Made by a program: the position numbers and the translations under genes | The notes under the pieces: model-generated | What the model saw: only the letters and a program-made list of their open reading frames with translations | Database searches by the model: none | Told to the model about the DNA's origin: nothing | In this document: positions 20,850 through 29,381 of the stretch, one piece after another | Layout: every line of letters begins with the position of its first letter | How positions within the stretch are numbered: the first letter of the stretch is position 1 | Source of the DNA: Sinorhizobium garamanticum | GTDB taxonomy: Bacteria; Pseudomonadota; Alphaproteobacteria; Rhizobiales; Rhizobiaceae | Length of the DNA: 64,000 nt | Direction of reading: 5' to 3' | Assembly: GCF_029892065.1 (NCBI RefSeq) | Contig: NZ_CP120373.1 | Span: 310,001 to 374,000 of the forward strand

Positions 20850-21944
20850 TTACGCCTCGATCTGCACGTCGCCGAGCGGCCGCGAGCAACAGGCAAGGAT
20901 GTAGCCTTCCTCGATCTCGTCATCGAGAATGCCGCCATTGTGATTCATCTCGACATCGCCGGCGACCTTCATCACCCGGCATGTACCGCAGATGCCGCCC
21001 TCGCAGGCAGCGCCGATCCGGACGCCGTTGGCGCGGGCCGCCTGCAGGATGGTTTGACCTGGCACGACCGTCACGTCCTTGCCGCTCATGGTGAAGGTTA
21101 CCCGCGCCGCCTCCGCCGAGGCCCCGGCGCCGGGTCCGGCGCGCACCGCAAGCTCCTCGGCCGCCGGTGCAGCGGCAGGCTGGAAGCTCTCTTCGTGATA
21201 GCGCACCATATCGAAGCCGGCGCCCTTCAGCATCTCCCTGACGCCGCGCATGAAGGGTTCAGGCCCGCAGCAAAACACCGTCCTCTCCAGGAAGTCCGGC
21301 GCGAGCAGAGGCAATTTCGTCGCATCGATGCGACCACGCAGCCCGTGCCAGCCGTGGCGCGCCTCATGACCTTCGACGAGAAACCCGAGATTGAGCCGCC
21401 GCATTTGCCGGGCGAGAACCTCCAGTTCGGAGCGAAACAGGAGATCCTCCGGCCGGCGCGCGCAGGAAATGAAGGTGACGTCCGTGTCGGGCGCGCAGTC
21501 CGCCATCCACCGCGTCATCGACATCATCGGCGTGACACCCGAGCCGGCCGAGACAAATAAGTATTTCTCACCCGGATGGCGAACGAAGCTGAAATCCCCG
21601 AGCGGCCCGAGCGCCTTCAGCCTCATGCCCGGTTTCAGATTGTCGAACATCCAGCGCGTGCCGATGCTGTCCGGCTGCGCCTTGACGGTAACGGCAACCG
21701 AGAGCGGACGGGATGGCGAGGATGACAGCGTGTAGGTGCGCATCACCGGTTCATCGCCGACGGGCAGTTCCAGCGTGACGAACTGCCCCGGCAGATAACG
21801 GAACCAGGCAGGTTTGTCCGAGCGGAAGGTGAAGGTCATCACGTCCGTGGTCTCGACCACGGACGATATGCATTCAAGCATATGCTGCCGATCGATCCAC
21901 GGGTGCAACTCATCGAAATGGCGGAAGGAAGAGCCCATTTCCAT
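20850..21944 (-). CDS. gbcB: glycine betaine demethylase reductase-like subunit (FNR + 2Fe-2S), GbcB-like
   Basis: 364 residues from ATG 21944, two bases after the gbcA stop (TAACCATG). Domains in order: FAD-binding barrel with RTYTLSS (69-75), NAD-binding domain with SAGSGVTPMMSM and CCGPEPFM, a linker rich in Ala/Pro, and a C-terminal plant-type ferredoxin with CEGGICGTC and a last Cys in ACC. It moves electrons from NAD(P)H to the Rieske oxygenase encoded just upstream. The domain order matches GbcB of Pseudomonas. A longer start at 22013 would overlap gbcA and is unlikely. Confidence 0.85.
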   Translation of the reverse strand: MEMGSSFRHFDELHPWIDRQHMLECISSVVETTDVMTFTFRSDKPAWFRYLPGQFVTLELPVGDEPVMRTYTLSSSPSRPLSVAVTVKAQPDSIGTRWMFDNLKPGMRLKALGPLGDFSFVRHPGEKYLFVSAGSGVTPMMSMTRWMADCAPDTDVTFISCARRPEDLLFRSELEVLARQMRRLNLGFLVEGHEARHGWHGLRGRIDATKLPLLAPDFLERTVFCCGPEPFMRGVREMLKGAGFDMVRYHEESFQPAAAPAAEELAVRAGPGAGASAEAARVTFTMSGKDVTVVPGQTILQAARANGVRIGAACEGGICGTCRVMKVAGDVEMNHNGGILDDEIEEGYILACCSRPLGDVQIEA

Positions 21945-21946
21945 GG

Positions 21947-23191
21947 TTATGCCACCCGCGAGAGAGGAGCTACGTCGCCCTGCAGCCGGCTCTGCATGAA
22001 GTTGCAGTACCATTCGACGAACTGCATCACGCCGCCCTCGTGCTCGGCCGAATACGGGCCTGGCTCATAGGCCGGCGAGCGGACGCCAAAGGCGTTTTCC
22101 TCGACGATCTGGCGATCCTGGTCGTTGGTCTCGGTCCAGACGTGGATGAGATCCTCGATGGTGTAGTCGACACCTTCGACGGCATCCTTGCTGACCAGCC
22201 ATTTGGTGGTGACCTGCGTCAGTTCCGGCCCGAGCGGCAGCACGCGGAAGGTGATCGCGTGATCGCCGAGCACATGGTTCCAGGTGGTCGGGTAATGGAA
22301 GAGCAAGAGCGTGCCGATCCCGCGCTCGCTGACGCCCGCGGAAAGCTGTTTGCGGACCGCCGCGTGTCCGGACATGGTGTAGCTCTCAGCCCCGTTGATC
22401 AGCGGCATCCGCGTCATCCGGAACTGGCCGGTCGGCGCAATCCTGAAGGTGCTCGGAAGCCCCGCTGCCTCGCACCTTTCCCAATGGGAGCCGATCTCCG
22501 GATCATCCATCGCACCCTGGACACCGGTCACCGTCGGGGCTTCCGGGTAGGTGCGGCAAAGCTCCGGATGGTTGGCAGCGCAATGATAGCACTCGCGGTT
22601 ATTCTCCCAGACAAGCTTCCAATTGCCCTTTTCGACGATCGTGCTCTCATAGGCGACCTTGGTTTCGCCAAGGCGATGCGGCGCGAGGTAGGCTGCGGCC
22701 GTTTCACGGAACGGCTGGAAGTCCATCGGCTGGTCGGCGAGGCTGATGAAGATGTAGCCGCCAACCGTTTCGCAATGGACAGGCTTCAGGCTGTGCTGAG
22801 CCGGGTCGAAGCCTTCGGGCATCTGCCGCGCGAAAAGCAGCTTGCCGTCCAGTTCGTAGGTCCACTGATGATAGGGACAGACGAGCTTGGCCGATGAGCC
22901 CTTGTGCTGCGTGCAGACGCGCGAGCCGCGGTGGCGGCAGGAATTGTGGAGCGCCCGGATCGTTCCCTGCCGGTCGCGGACGACAACGATCGGATAGTCG
23001 CCGACCTGAACGGTAAAGTAGTTCCCGGCTTTCGGAATTTCGCAGTCGTGGCCGATGAAAAGCCAGTCCCTGTACCAGATGTGCTCGAGGTCTTGCCGGT
23101 AATAATCCGGGTCGGTATAGAAGGCCCGGTCGAGGCTATAGCCCTCACGGCGGTTTGTGAGCCGGCGCAGCATATCGTTCTGAATGTCCAT
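21947..23191 (-). CDS. gbcA: Rieske oxygenase, glycine betaine demethylase-like (GbcA-like)
   Basis: 414 residues. Rieske cluster ligands Cys85, His87 (CRHRG) and Cys105, His108 (CPYHQW). The mononuclear iron site is in ENNRECYHCAANHPELC (His203, His208) with a later Asp in NDQDRQIVEEN. This ECYHCAANHPE type belongs to quaternary-amine demethylases: glycine betaine (GbcA), stachydrine (Stc2) and carnitine (CntA) enzymes; similarity seems closest to GbcA. Expected reaction: betaine to dimethylglycine plus formaldehyde. ATG 23191 follows GAGGACAGGAC, which is sequestered by a hairpin, and a cobalamin riboswitch lies upstream. Confidence 0.85.
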   Translation of the reverse strand: MDIQNDMLRRLTNRREGYSLDRAFYTDPDYYRQDLEHIWYRDWLFIGHDCEIPKAGNYFTVQVGDYPIVVVRDRQGTIRALHNSCRHRGSRVCTQHKGSSAKLVCPYHQWTYELDGKLLFARQMPEGFDPAQHSLKPVHCETVGGYIFISLADQPMDFQPFRETAAAYLAPHRLGETKVAYESTIVEKGNWKLVWENNRECYHCAANHPELCRTYPEAPTVTGVQGAMDDPEIGSHWERCEAAGLPSTFRIAPTGQFRMTRMPLINGAESYTMSGHAAVRKQLSAGVSERGIGTLLLFHYPTTWNHVLGDHAITFRVLPLGPELTQVTTKWLVSKDAVEGVDYTIEDLIHVWTETNDQDRQIVEENAFGVRSPAYEPGPYSAEHEGGVMQFVEWYCNFMQSRLQGDVAPLSRVA

Positions 23192-23227
23192 GTCCTGTCC
23201 TCGTTCATCAGTTCGGAGAGGCAGGAC
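23192..23227 (-). promoter_or_regulatory. ribosome-binding-site sequestering hairpin of gbcA
   Basis: On the minus strand GTCCTG-CCTC (23227-23218) pairs with GAGG-A-CAGGAC (23202-23192): ten pairs and one bulged A. The second half is the ribosome binding site immediately before the gbcA ATG. This is a classic translational expression platform for the aptamer upstream. Confidence 0.8.
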
Positions 23228-23315
23228 AGGAACCGACGCCGACAATGATGCCGGCGCGTCAAAGGCTCCGATCCGGCTGCCCGCCGCAACCAGTTACGGT
23301 CGATTTTCGTCCCAA

Positions 23316-23480
23316 GGCTGGTTTCCGGGCTCTGGAGCGGCCCCAGAGGGACCCGCCCGGCGCCTTCCCGGACACACCGTCCAGTGGCCTTTTGCCGTGG
23401 CTTTCGCTCCACCACCGTTGCGGGGGCAGCGCCGGGATCTGACCGGCTTCCCAATTCTCCGCCCTCCCTGGAGCGGCACC
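23316..23480 (-). promoter_or_regulatory. cobalamin (B12) riboswitch aptamer
   Basis: Read on the minus strand, the region has the conserved parts in order: GGTGCC at the 5' edge, TTGGGAAGCCGGT, the hallmark GCTGCCCCCGCAAC (23430-23417), a variable arm with CCACTGG and CGGGAAGGC, and the B12-box-like AGCCCGGAAACCAGCC (23331-23316). It lies 125 bases before the gbcA start, on the same strand, with no gene between. The aptamer call comes from known consensus blocks; folding was not computed. Confidence 0.9.
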
Positions 23481-23794
23481 TTGAGTGTTCATATCTAAGC
23501 GCGCGCAGTGTCTTTCCATTTGCCGATTGACGACATCCGCTTCCGGAAAGACGACACGATATTCTCGTGTTCAATCGCGAAGCAGCCATCAAGATTATTC
23601 ATTATAAACAATGTGATAGTGGAAAATTTAAGCAATTGGCGATTTTTTCGGCAGCGCCATCTCCGGCACGAAGTGGACCGGCCATTTTGCGACATCGTCC
23701 CGAGCGAGCGCCATCGACGAATGCGTTTGAAAAATCATCTGTTAACCGTGAGGGGCTAGCATTCCGAGACGGATCACTTCTTTTCGCGTGCAGG
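23481..23794. other. region between riboswitch and divergent gene, no gene seen
   Basis: About 314 bases. It should carry the promoter for the riboswitch-gbcAB transcript (minus strand; a possible -10 TAGATA lies near 23492-23497) and for the gene at 23795. It is AT-richer than the surroundings from 23560 to 23660, as expected for a promoter area. Confidence 0.4.
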
Positions 23795-24409
23795 ATGGCG
23801 CCGACGCTAATGGCAAAGCTCAGATATTATGACGCCGCCCCGAGAGCCTCGCTGCCGGCGCCGAGGACCACACCACATGCGGAGTTCCTCCGAACCGGAC
23901 GGATCGACCGCCGACGGCACTGGGTAGCCGAGCAGCGGCGCTATCTGACACATGAGGAAGTCGCCGAGCGCACGGGGCGGAAACTGGCGGCGGCCGGAGA
24001 GACCACCCACAAGCGGCTCAACGCTTTCCATGCATCGATCCAGTTTCCGAGGATGATCTTTCACCGCACGCTGCCGAACAGTCCGCATCTCGGCTACTGC
24101 CATGTGACCGCCGCGAAAACGCATCTCGAGCCTTCTCACGACATCACCTGGGCCTTCTATTTCGCGAACTTCTTCTCCGATCTCGGTGACGAGACCCATT
24201 TCTTCGATCGAATACAGCGGCGTTATTCGCGTATGTACTTCGCCGTGGCCATCGAGCCCGGCGGAGACGAAGGGCAGATGGTCATCAACCGCAATGTACG
24301 GGGCAACGGCCTGATCTTCCGGACGCAGGACCCGAAGGTAGCGCTGAAGAACGTCCTGATGCTGGGTGCACGGGACGACGCGCTGCGCCAGATCATTCGC
24401 AGTCTCTGA
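23795..24409 (+). CDS. conserved-looking protein of unknown function
   Basis: 204 residues from ATG 23795 (or 199 from ATG 23810, which is better placed relative to AGGA). I do not recognise the family. It starts basic (LRYYDAAPRASLPAPR), has a segment RRRHWVAEQRRYLTHEEVAERTG, and a C-terminal half with strand-like hydrophobic stretches (MYFAVAIEP, GNGLIFRTQDPKVALKNVLM). Codon use fits the neighbours downstream of the start; the upstream part of the open frame does not. No signal peptide or membrane helix. It is divergent from gbcA. Confidence 0.6.
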   Translation: MAPTLMAKLRYYDAAPRASLPAPRTTPHAEFLRTGRIDRRRHWVAEQRRYLTHEEVAERTGRKLAAAGETTHKRLNAFHASIQFPRMIFHRTLPNSPHLGYCHVTAAKTHLEPSHDITWAFYFANFFSDLGDETHFFDRIQRRYSRMYFAVAIEPGGDEGQMVINRNVRGNGLIFRTQDPKVALKNVLMLGARDDALRQIIRSL

Positions 24410-24435
24410 CCCAAGCTTGGTCGGCATCTCTTTTA

Positions 24436-24540
24436 CGCATGTCGTCATCCCAAACCGCTGCACACTTTGGGCGACATGCGGTCCTTGCTTTTATGCATGC
24501 CGTTGTCCCAAAACTGCTGCACACGTTCGGGCGACATGCA
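24436..24540. repeat. two tandem palindromic intergenic repeats
   Basis: Two copies of one unit: 24437-24479 and 24494-24540. Each begins GCATGTCGT or a variant, has CCCAAA-CTGCACAC in the centre and ends GGGCGACATGC, so it folds as a hairpin. This palindrome is common in Rhizobium/Sinorhizobium intergenic regions. It fills the gap before the TsaC-type gene. Confidence 0.8.
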
Positions 24541-24613
24541 TTGACGAAGAAAATCGTTCTGTTTTGCCGGCACGTCCGTTAAGGAAGCGTCGGAAAGGGC
24601 AAACGGGACCGCC

Positions 24614-25591
24614 ATGGCCGAAATCATCGACACACGCACAGAGCCGGACCGGGCGATCGGGCAAGCCTGCGCCGTTCTTTCCCAGGGCGAGCCGGTCGCG
24701 ATCCCGACGGAGACGGTTTACGGCCTTGCGGCGGACGCGACAAACCCCGACGCGATCAGCCGCATTTACGAGATGAAGGGCCGGCCCCGTTTCAATCCGC
24801 TGATCTGCCATGTCTCGGATATGGCGATGGCCGAGGCGCACGTAACGTTCGACCCGATCTCGCGCCGGCTTGCGGAGGCCTTCTGGCCGGGGCCTCTAAC
24901 TCTTATCCTGCCGCAACGGCCGGAAAGCACCGTCCATGCACTTGCTTCGGCCGGCCTCGACACGCTTGGCATTCGCATGCCCGACGGCTTTTCACGGCAG
25001 GTGATTGCTCACTTCGGACACCCGCTTGCAGCGCCGAGTGCCAACACGTCCGGCAGGATCAGCCCGACCAGCGCAGCCCATGTGCAAGCCGACCTCGGCT
25101 CCAAGCTGAAACTCATCCTCGACGCCGGCCCGGCTGAAATCGGCCTGGAGTCGACGATCATCAAGGTTGAAGACGGCACGCTGCGGCTCCTCAGGCCCGG
25201 CGGGTTGGACGCCGGTGAGATCGAGAAACTGACCGGGCGCGAGGTCGTGCGGCCCGAAAACGCTGGCGCGACGATCGAGGCGCCCGGCATGCTTGCGTCG
25301 CATTACGCGCCGGGTGCAGCCGTAAGGTTGAATGCTGAGGAAGTGCGGGCGGGAGAGGCGTTGATCCGCTTCGGCGGCAGGTCGCTTCCCGGCGAGGGCG
25401 AAGCGACGATCGTGCTGGACCTGAGCCCCCACGGCAACCTTCGCGAGGCGGCCGCCAACCTCTTCGACTACATGAAGCGAGCGGATGCAAGCGGCGCTCG
25501 GACGATAGCCTTCGGGCGCGTTCCGGAAGAAGGTCTCGGGGAAGCAATTATCGATCGCCTGCAGCGGGCGGCAGCGCCTCGATCACGATGA
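24614..25591 (+). CDS. tsaC: L-threonylcarbamoyladenylate synthase (Sua5/YwlC type)
   Basis: 325 residues: the YrdC domain plus the C-terminal Sua5 domain, so it is the long Sua5/YwlC form rather than the short TsaC. Motifs: IPTETVYGLAADA, KGRPRFNPLI, and SANTSGRISPT in the YrdC part. It makes threonylcarbamoyl-AMP from threonine, bicarbonate and ATP for t6A37 in tRNAs reading ANN codons. The FAD-linked dehydrogenase follows on the same strand after a palindromic repeat. Confidence 0.94.
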   Translation: MAEIIDTRTEPDRAIGQACAVLSQGEPVAIPTETVYGLAADATNPDAISRIYEMKGRPRFNPLICHVSDMAMAEAHVTFDPISRRLAEAFWPGPLTLILPQRPESTVHALASAGLDTLGIRMPDGFSRQVIAHFGHPLAAPSANTSGRISPTSAAHVQADLGSKLKLILDAGPAEIGLESTIIKVEDGTLRLLRPGGLDAGEIEKLTGREVVRPENAGATIEAPGMLASHYAPGAAVRLNAEEVRAGEALIRFGGRSLPGEGEATIVLDLSPHGNLREAAANLFDYMKRADASGARTIAFGRVPEEGLGEAIIDRLQRAAAPRSR

Positions 25592-25641
25592 TTTTGCGTC
25601 CAATCGACCCAAAATCATAAACGGGATCGATTCTAATAAGT

Positions 25642-25693
25642 TAGAGCGGGATGCGGGCGGAAAACCGTGCACACTTTTCCTCATCCCGCTCTA
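25642..25693. repeat. short rhizobial palindromic repeat
   Basis: TAGAGCGGGATG (25642-25653) is inverted at 25682-25693 as CATCCCGCTCTA, with GGCGGAAAACCGTGCACAC between. This small palindrome recurs in rhizobial genomes. It may act as a transcription attenuator between the two genes, but there is no T-tract. Confidence 0.75.
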
Positions 25694-25730
25694 GAGGCTG
25701 AACAATTCGCAGGAAAACGAGGGAACGATC

Positions 25731-27167
25731 ATGACGACCATACTTTCTCCCGAACTGATCGCCTCTTTCATCGATATCGTCGGCAGCGGCCATGCACTCA
25801 GCAGCCCGGCGGAAACCGCGCCTTATCTCGTCGAATCGCGCGGGCTCTATCACGGCACCACGCCGCTCGTCCTCAGGCCAGGCTCCGTTGATGAAGTCTC
25901 GCGCATTATGCGCCTGGCAAGCCAAACGCGTACCGCGATCGTCCCGCAGGGCGGCAATACCGGACATGTGGCCGGCCAGATTCCCCGCGAGGGAAAAGCC
26001 GACATGGTTCTTTCGCTCGAGCGGCTGAACCGCATCCGCGACATCGATCCCGTCGGCAACATCATCGTGGCCGATGCCGGCTGCATCCTTGCCGATATCC
26101 AGAAGGCGGCGGACGATAATGGGCGCCTCTTTCCGCTGTCGCTCGGCTCTGAAGGATCCGCCCGGATCGGCGGCAATCTCTCGACCAATGCCGGCGGCAC
26201 GGCCGTGCTCGCCTACGGCAATATGCGCCAGCTCTGCCTGGGGCTGGAGGTCGTGCTGCCGACCGGCGAAATCTGGGACGGATTGCGGCGGTTGAAAAAG
26301 GACAACACCGGCTACGATCTTCGAGATCTCTTTATCGGCGCAGAAGGAACGCTCGGCGTCATCACCGGCGCCGTCTTGAAACTATTCCCGAAGCCGCTTG
26401 GCCATCAGGTAGCATTTGCCGGCCTTAACAGCGTCGAGGATGCGCTTGCCCTTTTCGACCGGGCTTCGAGCCTCTGCGGCCCGGCTCTGACGGGCTTCGA
26501 GCTGATGCCGAGAATAGGTATCGAATTCACCACGGGACATATTCCCGGCGTGCGCGATCCGATGCCAACGGTCCATCCCTGGTACGCGTTAATCGATATC
26601 TCCACCTCGGATTCCGCCGAAAGTGCAGAGCGCATGATGCAGGGCGTGCTCGAGGCGGGCATCAGCGATGGACTTGTCGAAAACGCCGTCATCGCGACGA
26701 GCGAGGCGCAGCGCAAGGCGCTGTGGCACATGCGCGAGAGCATGTCGCCGGCACAGAAACCGGAAGGCGGCTCCATTAAGCACGATGTTTCGGTGCCCGT
26801 GTCGAGCATCCCCGCCTTCATGGCCGAGGCCGATGCCGCCATCATGAGAGCGATACCCGGGGGCCGTATATGCGCCTTCGGTCACATGGGCGACGGCAAC
26901 ATCCATTACAATATTTCCCAGCCGGTCGGCGCCGACAAACAGGCCTTCCTCGACCGTTGGCGTGAGATAAACGCCATCGTCCACGTCATCGTGCTGAAGC
27001 ATGGCGGATCCATCTCGGCGGAGCACGGCATCGGTCAATTGAAGCGCGATGAGCTTGCGGAAATCCGCCCGGCAATCGAGATCGAACTGATGCAGCGCAT
27101 CAAGCATGCCTTCGATCCTGCAGGCATCATGAATCCCGACAAGGTGCTGCGCTCAAGCTCTGCGTGA
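25731..27167 (+). CDS. FAD-linked D-2-hydroxyacid dehydrogenase (FAD_binding_4 / FAD-oxidase_C)
   Basis: 478 residues. The N-terminal VAO-type FAD domain has VPQGGNTGHVAGQ and GSEGSARIGGNLSTNAGG; the C-terminal domain has FGHMGDGNIHYN and SAEHGIGQLK, the metal/substrate histidines of the D-lactate, glycolate (GlcD) and D-2-hydroxyglutarate dehydrogenase family. It oxidises a D-2-hydroxyacid and reduces a quinone or ETF. Length and motifs are closest to D-2-hydroxyglutarate dehydrogenases, but the substrate is not certain. No glcE/glcF partners are present, which argues against glycolate oxidase. Confidence 0.88.
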   Translation: MTTILSPELIASFIDIVGSGHALSSPAETAPYLVESRGLYHGTTPLVLRPGSVDEVSRIMRLASQTRTAIVPQGGNTGHVAGQIPREGKADMVLSLERLNRIRDIDPVGNIIVADAGCILADIQKAADDNGRLFPLSLGSEGSARIGGNLSTNAGGTAVLAYGNMRQLCLGLEVVLPTGEIWDGLRRLKKDNTGYDLRDLFIGAEGTLGVITGAVLKLFPKPLGHQVAFAGLNSVEDALALFDRASSLCGPALTGFELMPRIGIEFTTGHIPGVRDPMPTVHPWYALIDISTSDSAESAERMMQGVLEAGISDGLVENAVIATSEAQRKALWHMRESMSPAQKPEGGSIKHDVSVPVSSIPAFMAEADAAIMRAIPGGRICAFGHMGDGNIHYNISQPVGADKQAFLDRWREINAIVHVIVLKHGGSISAEHGIGQLKRDELAEIRPAIEIELMQRIKHAFDPAGIMNPDKVLRSSSA

Positions 27168-27203
27168 TCGATTCCGGATGCAGGCAGAAAAGCGCTCCCC
27201 CCG

Positions 27204-29381
27204 CTAACCGCCCATCCTGAGCTGTGTCAGTTGCATCAGCGTGTCGGCACTGATGCCGAAACCACTGCTGCCTGACAGGATGGTGGCTGCGGCGGAGACA
27301 TCGGTGTTGTTCTCGACGTCATAAAGCGCGGTGAAGCGCTGCAAGAGTTTTTCGAGCTTCTCGGGATCGTGGAGATCCTCGATATTCATCACACGCTTGA
27401 TGTATTCGGCTTGAATATCGATGTCGCTGCTTGCCATCTCCTGCGGGATGCTGAAGGCGGTTCTGACCACCTGCATCAAGGCGCTGTCGGCAAGAAGGTC
27501 GTAAACCGTGTTGACCTCCGAGGCCATGCGCTTGAAATAGAGCGCCAAGCGGACACCGGCATTGTCCTCGCCGGCGTTTTCTTCCAGCGTCTGGTTGAGG
27601 TAAAGATCCATCGTCGCAATGATGCCGCGCCGGGTCTGGATCTCGCCTGCGGCTCCGCGAGCAAGCTTTCCTTCAATGTCGAAATTGAAAGACGCCACGA
27701 TCTCGCGATAGCGGGTATCGCTCACCGTGTTGATAAGGCTTTCCGGATCATCGAGATCGGAAACAAACATCTCCCTAAGGTAGCTGGTCTCGACGGTCTC
27801 AGGATCGATGCCCGCGGCGACAAGGACGAAATCGACCAGGCGCCGATTACCGAGCAAGTCGTCGAGCGTTTCGATCTTCTGCATCTCGGCACTGTAGTAT
27901 TTGGCCTCTTCCTGCGCCTTGGCCTTGTCTTCGTCGGTGCCAAAGCGGCTCTTTTCGATGACATAGGCCTTGGATGTATTGAGGATTTCGGCCTCGGACT
28001 GTGCAAGTTTCGGCGCGCCAAGCGAGCCGTCGGGCTCGAAGTTGAACGCCTTCGCAAGCTTCACGTAACGCTCGTCCTTGAGAGAGTTGGCATAGCTGTC
28101 GGGGTCGTTGAGATCGCTGGTCAGGACCCGCCGCAGCTTGCGCAAGCTGTCCCCCTCTTCCTCAAGGCCGAAAGCGCGCAGCGTAAGCGTCATCATGCTG
28201 GGATCGTTGAGCAGATTATCGACGCTTGTCAGCGTGTTGATCAGCAGCTTGAACCGGGAGATCAAAGCCTCGTCCGCAGCATCGTCCTTGTCGTTGTAAT
28301 GGATCAAATAGCCATCGGATGTGGTGGCGATCTGCGCCGCGGTCTGCGCGTCGTCGCCGCTGGCGAGCGTGCCGTCGGTCTGGAAATTGAAGGCGGCTGC
28401 CATGGCCTTGTAAGCCTTATTGTATTCGCCGCCCATGGTGTTGGCGTAGCTGTTCGGATCGTCGAGGTCACTGGTCAGGATATTCTCGACGGTCGTCGTC
28501 AAGGTGCTCGGCGGCAGTCCGAAAGCGGTCACCACATAACTCAGCAAACGGGCATCGGCCTTCAACGCGGCGACCGTCGTGATGCTACCGATCTTCGACT
28601 CATAATAGCTCTTGTTGAGCAGGGCCTCGGCAGAGGTAACACGGTCGCTGGCGTTGAGGATGTAGCTCTCGTTGATGGCGCTCTTTTGCGTCGCGCTTTG
28701 CGGCAGCGTGCTGGCGGGCAGGCTCCCGTCGGTCTGGAAATTGAACGCCTTCGCGAAATTCAGCGCCGTGTTGCTGCCGAGCTTGTTAACGTAGCTGTTC
28801 GGATCGTTGACGTCGCTCGTCAGAATCTGTCTCAAATGGGAATAGGACGTGTATTTGGGATCGAAACCGAAGGCCTTCATCGCATAGGTCCTGAGGCGCT
28901 CATTGCCCAGGAACTGGTCGACATTCGTCACGGTATCGATGACCGCGTTGTAGTAGCTCGTCTCGGCATTGAGCACATTCGACTCGTTGGCGATCGTCTC
29001 GCTGTAAAGCCCGATCAGCGCATCGGTCTGGGCGTCGGTCTGCGCAACGGCGGTAGACGAGCCGAAACTGAACGCTTCGGCGAAATTGCGATACCGCTCG
29101 TCCGTCAGGCGATTGGCAAAGCTGTTGTCGTCTGCAAGATCGCTCTCGAGGACCTTTCGCATGAAAGCGACCGCATAGGTCATGTCCTCAAGGCCGTGGG
29201 CCTTCATTGCGTAGGAATAGAGACGGTAATCGTCGAGAAATTCGTCGACCGACGTCACCTTGCCGATATTCGATTTGTAGTATTCGGCCTCGCGCGCAAC
29301 CAGCGGCTGGATCGACACGCGATTGAGACTGACCCTCATGTCGCGGGTGATGAGATTGTAGTCGATATAGGTCGAAACCAT
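27204..29381 (-). CDS. DUF1217-family protein with six repeat units
   Basis: 725 residues from ATG 29381 (AAGGCGG upstream). About six units of 105-120 residues follow one another. Each has a start like YYKSNIGKVTSVDEFL, then AMKAFG, and the hallmark SDLxDPxSYAN motif, seen at residues 80-89, 189-198, 304-313, 422-431, 541-550 and, degenerate, 669-674; four copies continue with KAFNFQTDGSL. DUF1217 proteins occur in flagellar gene clusters of rhizobia, usually with fewer units; function unknown. No signal peptide is visible, and the N-terminus starts MVSTYIDYNLITRDM. Confidence 0.85.
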   Translation of the reverse strand: MVSTYIDYNLITRDMRVSLNRVSIQPLVAREAEYYKSNIGKVTSVDEFLDDYRLYSYAMKAHGLEDMTYAVAFMRKVLESDLADDNSFANRLTDERYRNFAEAFSFGSSTAVAQTDAQTDALIGLYSETIANESNVLNAETSYYNAVIDTVTNVDQFLGNERLRTYAMKAFGFDPKYTSYSHLRQILTSDVNDPNSYVNKLGSNTALNFAKAFNFQTDGSLPASTLPQSATQKSAINESYILNASDRVTSAEALLNKSYYESKIGSITTVAALKADARLLSYVVTAFGLPPSTLTTTVENILTSDLDDPNSYANTMGGEYNKAYKAMAAAFNFQTDGTLASGDDAQTAAQIATTSDGYLIHYNDKDDAADEALISRFKLLINTLTSVDNLLNDPSMMTLTLRAFGLEEEGDSLRKLRRVLTSDLNDPDSYANSLKDERYVKLAKAFNFEPDGSLGAPKLAQSEAEILNTSKAYVIEKSRFGTDEDKAKAQEEAKYYSAEMQKIETLDDLLGNRRLVDFVLVAAGIDPETVETSYLREMFVSDLDDPESLINTVSDTRYREIVASFNFDIEGKLARGAAGEIQTRRGIIATMDLYLNQTLEENAGEDNAGVRLALYFKRMASEVNTVYDLLADSALMQVVRTAFSIPQEMASSDIDIQAEYIKRVMNIEDLHDPEKLEKLLQRFTALYDVENNTDVSAAATILSGSSGFGISADTLMQLTQLRMGG

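Noticed and set aside
24436..24540. Tandem repeats considered as a CRISPR array
   Set aside because: Only two copies, each a hairpin with variable sequence, spacer of 14 bases, and no cas genes.
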